Positions 32,464 to 40,691 of a DNA stretch of 64,000 nucleotides are shown here, piece by piece. The notes beneath the pieces are model-generated. The model searched no databases, was not told the DNA's origin, and saw nothing but the letters and a program-made list of their open reading frames with translations. The DNA is from Verrucomicrobiota bacterium (GTDB taxonomy: Bacteria > Verrucomicrobiota > Verrucomicrobiia > Limisphaerales > UBA11320), in NCBI GenBank assembly GCA_016199985.1, contig JACQFQ010000056.1, positions 26,155 to 90,154 of the forward strand. The letters run 5' to 3'. How positions within the stretch are numbered: the first letter of the stretch is position 1; the number at the start of each line of letters is the position of its first letter. A program made the position numbers and the translations under genes.

Positions 32464-35082
32464 ATGCATGGCCGCTGGATCTTTGGATTAGGACTCTCTT
32501 GGCTCACCGCGCTCGCCGTCTCCGCCGCGGGCCCGGATGAAGACTATGTGCGGATCTACAAGACCATCATGGACGCGGACGCCATGAAGGAGAACGGCCA
32601 GAGAGAGGAAGCCGCCAAGCTCTACGAATCCGCCAAGGACGGACTCCACCAGCTGCAGATCGCTCACCCCGCCTGGAACGAGCGCCTTGTCGTCTTTCGG
32701 ATCAATTACATCGCCGGCCAGCTGAAAACAGTGCGCCTCGTCCCGCCCGCGACGCCCGCCGCGGGACTCGTCCCCGGGACCCCGCCGCCGGATCCGAACG
32801 CGAGCGTCGAGGCCCAGCTCCGCGAGCTCCGCGAGGAGAACCAGAATCTTAGGTCCAGCGCCCAACGCCTGGAGGCGAAGCTCCGTGAAGCGCTGTCCAG
32901 CCAGCCCGCCGCCCCCGACATCCGCGAGGTCGAGAAGATGCAAAATCAGATGCGCGATCTCAGCAAGGAGAACGATCTCCTGAAAGTGAGCATCACCCAT
33001 CAACCCATTCCCCCGCCGCGGATCATCACCAACACCGTGGTTCGGACCGTCACCAACTCCGTTCTCCCCGCCACTGTCACGAACACGATCGTGAGCGTTG
33101 TGACGAACCGCGTGACGATCGAACCGGCCGAACTGGCCGATCTGCGCAAAGGCCTCACCAACCAAGTCACGCTGGTCAGCGCGCTGAAAGCCGAGAATGA
33201 TCTCCTGAAGAAAGAGCTCGCCCAGGCCAAGCCCGCGCCGCCGACCGCCGTCCCGCCCAGGGTTGATCCCGAGCTCGAGAAGCAGCTCAAGGCCGCGATC
33301 CAGGAGCTCAAGAACACACAAGCCGCGAATCAGGAGCTGATCCAGAAGCAAACCGGACTGGAGAAACTGCTCACCGACGCCCAGTCCGCGGTGGTCGCTC
33401 AAGAGGCGAAGCTGAAGCGATTCGACGAGATCGAGCAGGAGTTGAAGCAAAGCAAGACCGATAACACGCGCTTGACGGAACAGAAAAAAGCCCTGGAGCA
33501 GAAGCCGCCCGCTCCGCCGGCGGCGCCAACGGTGGACGGCGAAACCTCCCGCCGACTCGTCCGCCTCGAACGCGATCTGATCGAAAGCCAGTCCGAGATT
33601 CGTCTCCTCACCCGGCAAAAGGCCGATCTGGAGCAGCGCCTCACCGAGACGCGCGCGGCGGCGGCCCAGCAAGCCTCGACCGGAAACGGACCCGCCTTGC
33701 AAATCACCCCCGGCGCGGGAGGAGAAGCGGCCTCCACGGAGATTCACCGGCAGCTGAAGCAAGCCGCCTGGGAGGTCTTGAATCTTCAAGCCAAGAACAA
33801 CGAGCTCTCGCAAAAGCAGTCTGACATGGCGCAGCTGCTCGCGAAGGCGAGTTCGTCCAAGGGCACATTCGACTCGATCGACGCGGATCGCCTCCGCCGG
33901 CTGGAGCAGATGAACAAGGAGCTGTCCGACACCAAGCAGGCCGCGCTTCGACTCGAGCAGGAAAACCAGGAGATGGGGCGGCAGCTCGCCGACGCCCGCC
34001 AGGCCACATCGAAAAACCCCAAGGACGACGCGCTGCGCAAGCAACTCGCGGACGCTCAAGCGCTGCTCAAGCAATCGGAAGGCACCAATCGGGATTTAAA
34101 CAAACGATCGGCTGAGCTCGAAAAGCAGATCGCCGACCTGCGCGCGCTCGCGACCAACCCGTCGACCGAACCCGTGGATCCGGCGAAGGCCGAGCGCCTC
34201 CGCAAGGATCTCGCGCTCGCGCGCGAAACCGCCCGCCAATTGCAGGAGGAGAATCGAGGTTTGGAGAAGAAGCTCAGCCTCGCCGACCAGGGATCCCGCG
34301 GCTCAGGCAAGGGAACTTCCAAGGTCACGGAGCGCGAGCTGGCGCTTCTGCGAAGCCGACTCGAAGCCATGGAAGCCAAAGCTGTCCCATACACCGAGCA
34401 GGAGCTCGCTCTTTTCAGCCGGCTCGAGGTCAACATCGCCACGCCGCCGGGTGAAACGGCCGCCAACACGGTTCCCAAGGCCGGCGGGCAGGACGCCAGC
34501 CCTATCAGCCCGGAGGCTCTGATGGAGGCGCGAAAGGACTTCGACGCGGGCAATTTCGCCGAAGCCGAGAGGAAGTTTGAAAAGCTCGTGAAGAGCGACG
34601 AGCGGAATCTTTTCGCCCTCGCCCATCTCGCGGCAAGTCAGTTTGAACAACAGAAGCTCGTGGAGGCGGAGAAGAGCACGCAACGCGCCTTGGCGGTCAA
34701 CGCCGAGGATCCCCCCGCCCTGTATATGCTGGGCATTATCCGGCTCCGGCAGGACAAGATCGACGACGCGCTGGACGCGCTGAGCCGATCGGCGAAAGGA
34801 AGTCCGCAGAACGCGGTCACGCAGAATTCTCTCGGCGTCGCGCTGAGCCAGAAAGGCATGCGGGAGTCCGCGGAGACGGCGTTTCGCAAAGCGTTGCAGA
34901 TCCGACCCGACTTCCCGGACGCGCACTACAATCTCGCCGTGGAGTACATCCTCCAGCAGCCGCCCTCCCACAAGCTCGCGCAGTGGCACTATCAGAAGGC
35001 CACGGCCGCGGGCCATCCGAGGAACGCCGAGCTGGAAAAGAGGCTCGAAGCCGCGACAACGGCCGCGGCCCTGCCCAAGTGA
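32464..35082 (+). CDS. Exported coiled-coil and TPR protein
   Basis: 872 residues. Signal peptide about 1-22. Residues 25-95 form a helical hairpin region; 115-180 and 225-670 are long Gln/Glu/Lys-rich coiled coil broken by short Pro-rich links; the C-terminus (about 680-865) has about four TPR units (for example AEAERKFEKLVKSDERNLFA, ALYMLGIIRLRQDKIDDALD). Between the coiled coils, residues 188-219 are a run of TNT(V/I)V-type beta-branched repeats. Function unknown; an envelope scaffold is plausible. It is divergent from the flagellar operon, sharing a 320-base control region, but nothing shows a flagellar role. Start: ATG at the signal peptide, not the TTG three codons earlier. Confidence 0.75.
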   Translation: MHGRWIFGLGLSWLTALAVSAAGPDEDYVRIYKTIMDADAMKENGQREEAAKLYESAKDGLHQLQIAHPAWNERLVVFRINYIAGQLKTVRLVPPATPAAGLVPGTPPPDPNASVEAQLRELREENQNLRSSAQRLEAKLREALSSQPAAPDIREVEKMQNQMRDLSKENDLLKVSITHQPIPPPRIITNTVVRTVTNSVLPATVTNTIVSVVTNRVTIEPAELADLRKGLTNQVTLVSALKAENDLLKKELAQAKPAPPTAVPPRVDPELEKQLKAAIQELKNTQAANQELIQKQTGLEKLLTDAQSAVVAQEAKLKRFDEIEQELKQSKTDNTRLTEQKKALEQKPPAPPAAPTVDGETSRRLVRLERDLIESQSEIRLLTRQKADLEQRLTETRAAAAQQASTGNGPALQITPGAGGEAASTEIHRQLKQAAWEVLNLQAKNNELSQKQSDMAQLLAKASSSKGTFDSIDADRLRRLEQMNKELSDTKQAALRLEQENQEMGRQLADARQATSKNPKDDALRKQLADAQALLKQSEGTNRDLNKRSAELEKQIADLRALATNPSTEPVDPAKAERLRKDLALARETARQLQEENRGLEKKLSLADQGSRGSGKGTSKVTERELALLRSRLEAMEAKAVPYTEQELALFSRLEVNIATPPGETAANTVPKAGGQDASPISPEALMEARKDFDAGNFAEAERKFEKLVKSDERNLFALAHLAASQFEQQKLVEAEKSTQRALAVNAEDPPALYMLGIIRLRQDKIDDALDALSRSAKGSPQNAVTQNSLGVALSQKGMRESAETAFRKALQIRPDFPDAHYNLAVEYILQQPPSHKLAQWHYQKATAAGHPRNAELEKRLEAATTAAALPK

Positions 35083-35103
35083 TCATCCCGCGGCGCTAGC
35101 CCG

Positions 35104-35523
35104 ATGAAGCAGGCCTTCCATCAGGTCGTCGTCCCCACGCAAGGTCGCGGATTCTACGACATCACGGATAGCGTGTCGCGCCATCTCGCCGCCTCGCTTC
35201 TCACGCAAGGGCTCGCCACGCTTCATCTGCAACACACATCCGCGTCGCTGCTCATCCAGGAGAACGCGGATCCCAACGTGCGCGGCGACTTCGACCGGTT
35301 CTTCGCGGCGCTGGTCCCGGACGGCGATCCCATGTTCCTCCACACCGAGGAAGGCGACGACGACATGTCGGCGCACATCCGGACGGCGCTGACGGCCGTG
35401 AATCTGTCCATTCCCTTTGATCAAGGGCGTCTTTGCCTGGGAACCTGGCAAGGGATCTACGTGTGGGAACACAGGGCGCGTCCGCACACGAGGAAGGTTG
35501 CGCTCCACCTTCTGGGCGAATGA
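35104..35523 (+). CDS. yjbQ: YjbQ/UPF0047 family protein
   Basis: 139 residues, full length for this small conserved family. LQHTSASLLIQENADPNVRGDF (core HTSASLLIQENADP) is the signature; the conserved histidines at HTSAS, DD-M-S-A-H and the terminal WEHRARPHTRKV segment surround the putative active site. The E. coli homologue YjbQ has thiamine-phosphate synthase activity in vitro, but the physiological role is unclear. It starts 21 bases after the TPR gene and 60 bases before uppP. Confidence 0.9.
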   Translation: MKQAFHQVVVPTQGRGFYDITDSVSRHLAASLLTQGLATLHLQHTSASLLIQENADPNVRGDFDRFFAALVPDGDPMFLHTEEGDDDMSAHIRTALTAVNLSIPFDQGRLCLGTWQGIYVWEHRARPHTRKVALHLLGE

Positions 35524-35586
35524 CTCCCCGCAGCGCCCGAAACATTCTCCGCGCTCAACCCATCCCCAACCTCAACACCCACCCTC

Positions 35587-36384
35587 ATGCCTGACTGGCT
35601 CGCCGTGATACTTCTGGGAATCATCGAAGGGCTCACCGAGTTCCTGCCCGTTTCCTCCACCGGACATCTCTTGCTTGCGGAGCAATGGCTCAACATTTCG
35701 AAGACCGAGCTGTTCAACACGGTGATCCAATGCGGAGCGCTCATGGCGGTGCTGGCCGTGTTCTGGAGCCGCGTGAACAGTCTCGCTCTGGGATGGAGGG
35801 AGGCGAACGCGCAGAAGTATCTCATTCACCTTGCGGTGGCGTTTGGCATCACGGGCGTCGGCGGGCTGCTTCTCAAGAAGGTCCTGCATTGGAAGCTGCC
35901 GCACACGCCTTTTCCGGTTGCGATCGCGACCCTGGCGGGAGGATTTGTGATTCTGGCGATCGAGCGTTGGGTGAAAGGACGCCCCGGGATCGCGGAGATC
36001 ACGATAAGGACCGCGGTGATCGTGGGATTCGCGCAGCTGCTTGCCGCGGCGTTCCCGGGGACCTCGCGCTCGGGGGCCTGCATCCTGTTTGCGCTGTTGG
36101 CCGGGACGGCCCGGCCAGCGGCGACCGAGTTCTCATTCCTGGTCGGCATCCCCACGATGATCGCCGCCAGTGGATTGGAGATCGTTTCGAGCCTGAAGAG
36201 CGGCGAGCGTATCCCAGGATCCGACTGGGGCATGGTGGCCCTCGGCTCCGCCGCGGCGGCGGTCACGGCGTTCCTGGTCGTCCGATGGCTGCTGCGCTTC
36301 GTCCAGACGCACACGTTCGTGGCGTTCGGCTGGTATCGCATCGCGCTCGGCGCCGTGATCCTTTGGCTGGCGCGCGGCCATTGA
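35587..36384 (+). CDS. uppP: Undecaprenyl-diphosphatase UppP (BacA)
   Basis: 265 residues, integral membrane. Catalytic motif 1 EGLTEFLPVSSTGH (about 14-27) and motif 2 PGTSRSG (about 158-164) are both intact. It removes a phosphate from C55-PP outside the membrane to recycle the lipid carrier for peptidoglycan and related polymers. About eight spans are visible. It converges on the ABC operon with 75 bases between. Confidence 0.96.
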   Translation: MPDWLAVILLGIIEGLTEFLPVSSTGHLLLAEQWLNISKTELFNTVIQCGALMAVLAVFWSRVNSLALGWREANAQKYLIHLAVAFGITGVGGLLLKKVLHWKLPHTPFPVAIATLAGGFVILAIERWVKGRPGIAEITIRTAVIVGFAQLLAAAFPGTSRSGACILFALLAGTARPAATEFSFLVGIPTMIAASGLEIVSSLKSGERIPGSDWGMVALGSAAAAVTAFLVVRWLLRFVQTHTFVAFGWYRIALGAVILWLARGH

Positions 36385-36459
36385 GCCCCTGAACGGGGAT
36401 GGGATGCTGACGATGTCTCTGGGGTTCGCTCGCGCGCTGCCGCGTCACAAGCCCCCAAA

Positions 36460-38061
36460 TCAGCCCGGCCCGGATCGGGGCTGCACCCGCGGCAAGGGAG
36501 GGGCTTCCATTAACCCGGTGAAAACCTTTCGCTGTGCTTTCTCCTCGGGGAGATGATGCGCTCTCACGAGACGCGGGAACTCGAACAGCAATCGGTCGCG
36601 CGCCCACAGCATCACCACAACGCTCTTGATGATCACGAACACGGGGCCGAGATAGAAGCAAAGCCCGTAAAGCGCCAAAGGGAGGAGCTGAACCCAGACC
36701 ACCGTGAGCATCGTCGCGGTGGCCCGCTTGCGCTGGACGAGACCCTGATAGAGCCCCATCCAACTCGCGCCCCAGAGGTCTATATGCAGGCCGTACAGGA
36801 CGAAAAGCGCGACGCAACTGATAAAGACCGCCTCGCTCGCGTCCCCCGGAATCGCGAGAACCCATCGAAAGGCGAACACCCCCACCGCGAGGAACTCGGC
36901 CACAGCGAACACTGCGGCCGTTGCCGCGCAATAGCGGGCGGTCCCCCGGCCCATCCCGAGCACGACCTCGTGCATGGACATCGGAGCGATGAGCAGAAGC
37001 TCGATGAATCCCGTGGAGCGCAGCGTCGCGCCGACGCTGACCGCGTTGAGTCCCTGCCAGAGGTTGATCATGGAGTGCGTGATGAGGGCCGTGACGCAGA
37101 GCGCGACCAGAACCGTGGAGTCGGCCGGGGCGAGACAGGCGGTGAGCAGCCATATCGCGGCGATGCCGCACGCCACCCGCGGAAAAAGCCGAAGCCGCCA
37201 TGATTGGCTGGTGGCCAGCCAGCCCATCGGATCGGCCTCCACCTGCTCCGGAAGCCAGCGCGACGCCCGGCGCGCGATCGTCCTCTGAAGCTCCGGGGCA
37301 CGCTCTCCGCTCCGATCCCAGAAACGCGGCAGAGCCCTGCAGGCGATGGCCAGCAGCCCGATGCCGATGAGGAACGAAACCGCGACGGCCCTCCAATAGA
37401 AAGCCGGGGTCGCATCGTAAACGTCGGCGTTCAGCCCGAGCAACATTCCCGTGGGACCGAACCAGCGCAGCCCGAGATCAGTCCCCGAAGCGGCCAAACC
37501 CAGGTCCATCAGCGGCAGGAGAACCGTAGAAAGCAGGAGAATGCCTGTCGATCGGGCGTAGGCCACGATCATCGTTTCCGACACGACCGATATGGCCGTG
37601 CCGATCGCCAGCGAGAAGAAGAGGCCGACAAACAACGCGATGACCAGCCTCCAGAACTCCCCTGCCGTGACCCCTCCGAGGAGAAGCGGAACCCCGAGCG
37701 CCGGAACGACCGCCATGAGCGAGAACAGGCTGTTCAGGGAGACGCCCGCCTGCTTGCCCAGCACGATCTCCTCGGATCGGAGATCCGTGAGAAACAGCAG
37801 CCCAAGCGTGCCCTCGCGCTTCTCCTCGCTGATCGAGTCAGAGGTCACACGAATGCCTTCCAGCAGGCAGAGGCCGAAGCTCGTCCATCCGAGAATATAG
37901 AACAAATCGCTGCCCGCGCCGGACGGGCTGGAGTTCCATGAGGCGACGATGAGGCAGAAAATCGCCGCGACAGCGCTGACCGCGGCGACGATGAAGCGCG
38001 AGACATAGGTGCGGGACTGCCGCGCCCGCACTCGGAGCTCTCGTTGAATGATGGGTTGCAA
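36460..38061 (-). CDS. ABC transporter permease 2, Gld/Nos-like exporter operon
   Basis: 533 residues with about 12 hydrophobic segments. The N-terminal ABC-2 permease part carries REGTLGLLFLTDLRSEEIVLGKQ, the pattern used by NosY/GldF-type permeases. It resembles its neighbour (same opening, same EGT-x-GLLFLT motif), so the two arose by duplication and probably form a heterodimer with the upstream ATPase. Substrate unknown. Last gene of the operon, 12 bases after the previous stop. Confidence 0.78.
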   Translation of the reverse strand: MQPIIQRELRVRARQSRTYVSRFIVAAVSAVAAIFCLIVASWNSSPSGAGSDLFYILGWTSFGLCLLEGIRVTSDSISEEKREGTLGLLFLTDLRSEEIVLGKQAGVSLNSLFSLMAVVPALGVPLLLGGVTAGEFWRLVIALFVGLFFSLAIGTAISVVSETMIVAYARSTGILLLSTVLLPLMDLGLAASGTDLGLRWFGPTGMLLGLNADVYDATPAFYWRAVAVSFLIGIGLLAIACRALPRFWDRSGERAPELQRTIARRASRWLPEQVEADPMGWLATSQSWRLRLFPRVACGIAAIWLLTACLAPADSTVLVALCVTALITHSMINLWQGLNAVSVGATLRSTGFIELLLIAPMSMHEVVLGMGRGTARYCAATAAVFAVAEFLAVGVFAFRWVLAIPGDASEAVFISCVALFVLYGLHIDLWGASWMGLYQGLVQRKRATATMLTVVWVQLLPLALYGLCFYLGPVFVIIKSVVVMLWARDRLLFEFPRLVRAHHLPEEKAQRKVFTGLMEAPPLPRVQPRSGPG

Positions 38062-38073
38062 CCTCGATCCTTC

Positions 38074-39705
38074 CTACGGACGGGGTTTCGCCGGAGCGCC
38101 CGCGCTGATCTGCGCGTAATCGCGGATCGGAAGATGGAGGCGTTGCCTTGCCCAGGCGAGAACGACGGCATCCCAAGCCAGGCATACTACCACCCATCCG
38201 CCGAGGCTCATCGCCTCCGACCACCAAAAGCTCCCATACACATTACGAAGCAAGGAGAACACAATCACGCTCCCGACCAAGGAGCAAAACGCATAGAGCA
38301 GCCACGGAACGATCAGGATAAAAAGGATGGATTTCGCGACGATCCCATTCTCCGTGGCGGAGACCGTGGCCTGGGCGATCGAGAAATAGGCAATGGTGAC
38401 GACGTCCGCAATCGCTACCACGATCCACGCGAGAATCACAACGGGCTCCGTCCCGGGCCAATAATGACGATGGAGGAACCAGAAGATCGCAAGAATCAAG
38501 CCGGCCACGTAGGAAACCACGATCGGCGCCCTGAACTGCCGCTTCAGCGCGGCAATCTGTCCTGCGACGAGTTCAGCGCCCTGAAGCGGGGTCACCGACA
38601 GCAACTCCAACGCGCCGGATTGGCGATCCGACGCGATGGCATGCGGCGCTTCCATGGCAACCCACAGTTTGATCGTGAGGGTGGCAAGCACGATGATAAA
38701 GAGGAGCGAGGCCGGATTGGCGAAGTAGGCCGGTCGGTACCAGCAGCCAAACCCGTAGATTACCCAAATAAAGCCGAGGACCAACCACACGGTCCACGGC
38801 TTCCGCACTGGCAGAGCGCAGCGCCACAGATAGGCGTTCTCGCCGAGAAGTTCCCGACGCGCCTTCTCGCGGTAGCTTTTTCCGCCCTTCCACGGGTCAA
38901 ATAACCCCCACCGCCAGCCGCGAGGTTTCTCTGGAACACGCAAACTCCGGACAAGGCGAAGGCACGACAACCCCAGGAGCCCCCAACTCATGCCGTGAAC
39001 AACGACCAAGCTGGCAAGGAAACCCTCAGACCATCCGTTGCTACCCGAACCTTTGAGAGCCAGGAAGCAGGGATAACCCGGGCAGCCCAACAGAGAGGCC
39101 TCCCAGAGTTGATCGAGGCGCCAGAAATCTTGAATCAGGCCCCCAAACACCGGCAGCCCACAAACCATGATCATCACGATCAACAAGCCCGTCGAGAAAG
39201 CCTTGTTCGCCTCACGATAGCAAGAGGAGGCGAGCATCCCCGCCGCCAGGGAGAAGTAGAGAAGATTCAGCGCGGCGAGGGCGACCGCGCACAAATCCCA
39301 CAAGGTGACGCCTCCGCCGAGGAGGCTTATGGCGAGGACCGGCACGATCGCAAGCAAGCCGAGGAAGATGCGAAAGGAGGAGGCGACCAGCTTGCCGGCG
39401 AGGACATCGACAGGGCCCAGTTCGGTCAGGAAGAGCAACCCCATGGTTCCTTCCCGATGCTCGCGGCTCAGGCAGTCCGAGGTCGCAACAAAGCCTCCCA
39501 ATCCAGCAACGACAAACATCAGGGCGCTCAGCATCCGAAAGAGCCACTCGCCCAGTTGCTGGGGGCCGGTGAACTCGGGGAAAAAAAACACGAGCCCAGC
39601 CAAGGCGAGCACGGCGAACAGAGCGGGGAGCACGCGGCCGCGCCAAGCCCAGGGCAGCCGCGCCGCCACGCGCATCTCCCGCTCAACTACGGTCCAGGCC
39701 ACCAT
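38074..39705 (-). CDS. ABC transporter permease 1, Gld/Nos-like exporter operon
   Basis: 543 residues with about 12 membrane segments and SREHREGTMGLLFLTELGPVDVLAGKL, the cytosolic coupling segment of ABC-2 permeases. Its larger size than a simple six-span permease suggests two fused membrane halves. Its start follows the ATPase stop with no base between, implying coupled translation. Homologous to the next permease. Confidence 0.78.
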   Translation of the reverse strand: MVAWTVVEREMRVAARLPWAWRGRVLPALFAVLALAGLVFFFPEFTGPQQLGEWLFRMLSALMFVVAGLGGFVATSDCLSREHREGTMGLLFLTELGPVDVLAGKLVASSFRIFLGLLAIVPVLAISLLGGGVTLWDLCAVALAALNLLYFSLAAGMLASSCYREANKAFSTGLLIVMIMVCGLPVFGGLIQDFWRLDQLWEASLLGCPGYPCFLALKGSGSNGWSEGFLASLVVVHGMSWGLLGLSCLRLVRSLRVPEKPRGWRWGLFDPWKGGKSYREKARRELLGENAYLWRCALPVRKPWTVWLVLGFIWVIYGFGCWYRPAYFANPASLLFIIVLATLTIKLWVAMEAPHAIASDRQSGALELLSVTPLQGAELVAGQIAALKRQFRAPIVVSYVAGLILAIFWFLHRHYWPGTEPVVILAWIVVAIADVVTIAYFSIAQATVSATENGIVAKSILFILIVPWLLYAFCSLVGSVIVFSLLRNVYGSFWWSEAMSLGGWVVVCLAWDAVVLAWARQRLHLPIRDYAQISAGAPAKPRP

Positions 39706-40677
39706 CTACTGGGTTTCTCCTCTCGTCACTTTCATGAACACCTCCTCGAGGCCCACTTCGATCTCGCGCAGGCCGGTGAGACGAATCCCCGCGCCCACCA
39801 GCTTTGACGACACCGCGCTGATGTCCGGCGTCTCCCCGCCCAGGCGAACAACGAACACGCCCTCCACGTCCGGCTGGGGCGTCACCTCGATGGCTTCAGG
39901 CAGGGAGCGACACAGCTCCATGGCTCGATCCAACCCGTCCGCCACCGCGACGCGCACGCCGACGCCGTTCTCCAACTGCCCGCGAATACCCTGGGTGGGC
40001 CCGGTGTAGATCAACTTCCCGCGCTCGATGATCGCGACGCGATTGCAGAGGTTTTGCAGCTCGCTCAGGATGTGGGATGAGATGATGATGGTTTTTCCCA
40101 TGCGCTGAAGCTCCTGGAGAATCGCCATGACCTCAATGCGGGCCCGTGGATCCAGTCCGCTGGCCGGCTCGTCGAGGAGCAGGAGCTGCGGATCATGGAT
40201 CAGGACGCGCGCGAGCCCGAGACGCTGCTGCATGCCGCGGCTGAGCGCGCCGATCAGCGCTCCCTTCTTCTCGCTCAACCCCACGAGCTCCAGGACATCC
40301 GAGACGGTCCGCTCGCGTTTGGCTGAGGAGATGCGATAACAGGCGCCGAAAAAGTCCAGGTACTCCGTCACCTCCATCTCCTTGTACACGCCGAAGAAAT
40401 CGGGCATGTAGCCGATCAGCCGTCGCACATCGTTCACCTGCGCCACCACATCGTGTCCCAGGACGAACGCGCGTCCCGCGGATGGCGTCAGGAATGTGGC
40501 GAGGATGCGCAGCGTGGTCGTCTTCCCCGCCCCGTTGGATCCAATGAAACCGAACAGATCGCCGCGGTTGACGGTGAGATCGAGAGCGCTGAGGGCGTTC
40601 ATCGCGCCATAGGCGCGGCTGAGTCCCTCGGTTCGGACGGCGGGAACCGCTGGAGGGGTGGCGACGGGATTGTTCAT
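39706..40677 (-). CDS. ABC transporter ATP-binding protein (GldA/CcmA-like)
   Basis: 323 residues. Walker A GSNGAGKT (46-53), the Q-loop segment, signature LSRGMQQRLGLA and Walker B LLLLDEPASGLD are intact; the C-terminal 80 residues form the extra domain common in multidrug/lipid-type ATPases. It energises the two permeases encoded just downstream. The start is the ATG at MNNPVATPP; the open upstream sequence is the end of the preceding gene. Confidence 0.92.
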   Translation of the reverse strand: MNNPVATPPAVPAVRTEGLSRAYGAMNALSALDLTVNRGDLFGFIGSNGAGKTTTLRILATFLTPSAGRAFVLGHDVVAQVNDVRRLIGYMPDFFGVYKEMEVTEYLDFFGACYRISSAKRERTVSDVLELVGLSEKKGALIGALSRGMQQRLGLARVLIHDPQLLLLDEPASGLDPRARIEVMAILQELQRMGKTIIISSHILSELQNLCNRVAIIERGKLIYTGPTQGIRGQLENGVGVRVAVADGLDRAMELCRSLPEAIEVTPQPDVEGVFVVRLGGETPDISAVSSKLVGAGIRLTGLREIEVGLEEVFMKVTRGETQ

Positions 40678-40691
40678 AGGTTTTCTGCGCG

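Noticed and set aside
32143..32469. 109-codon N-terminal extension of FlgB
   Set aside because: FlgB homology starts at MIDAL; the extension overlaps the promoter region and lacks protein-like features.
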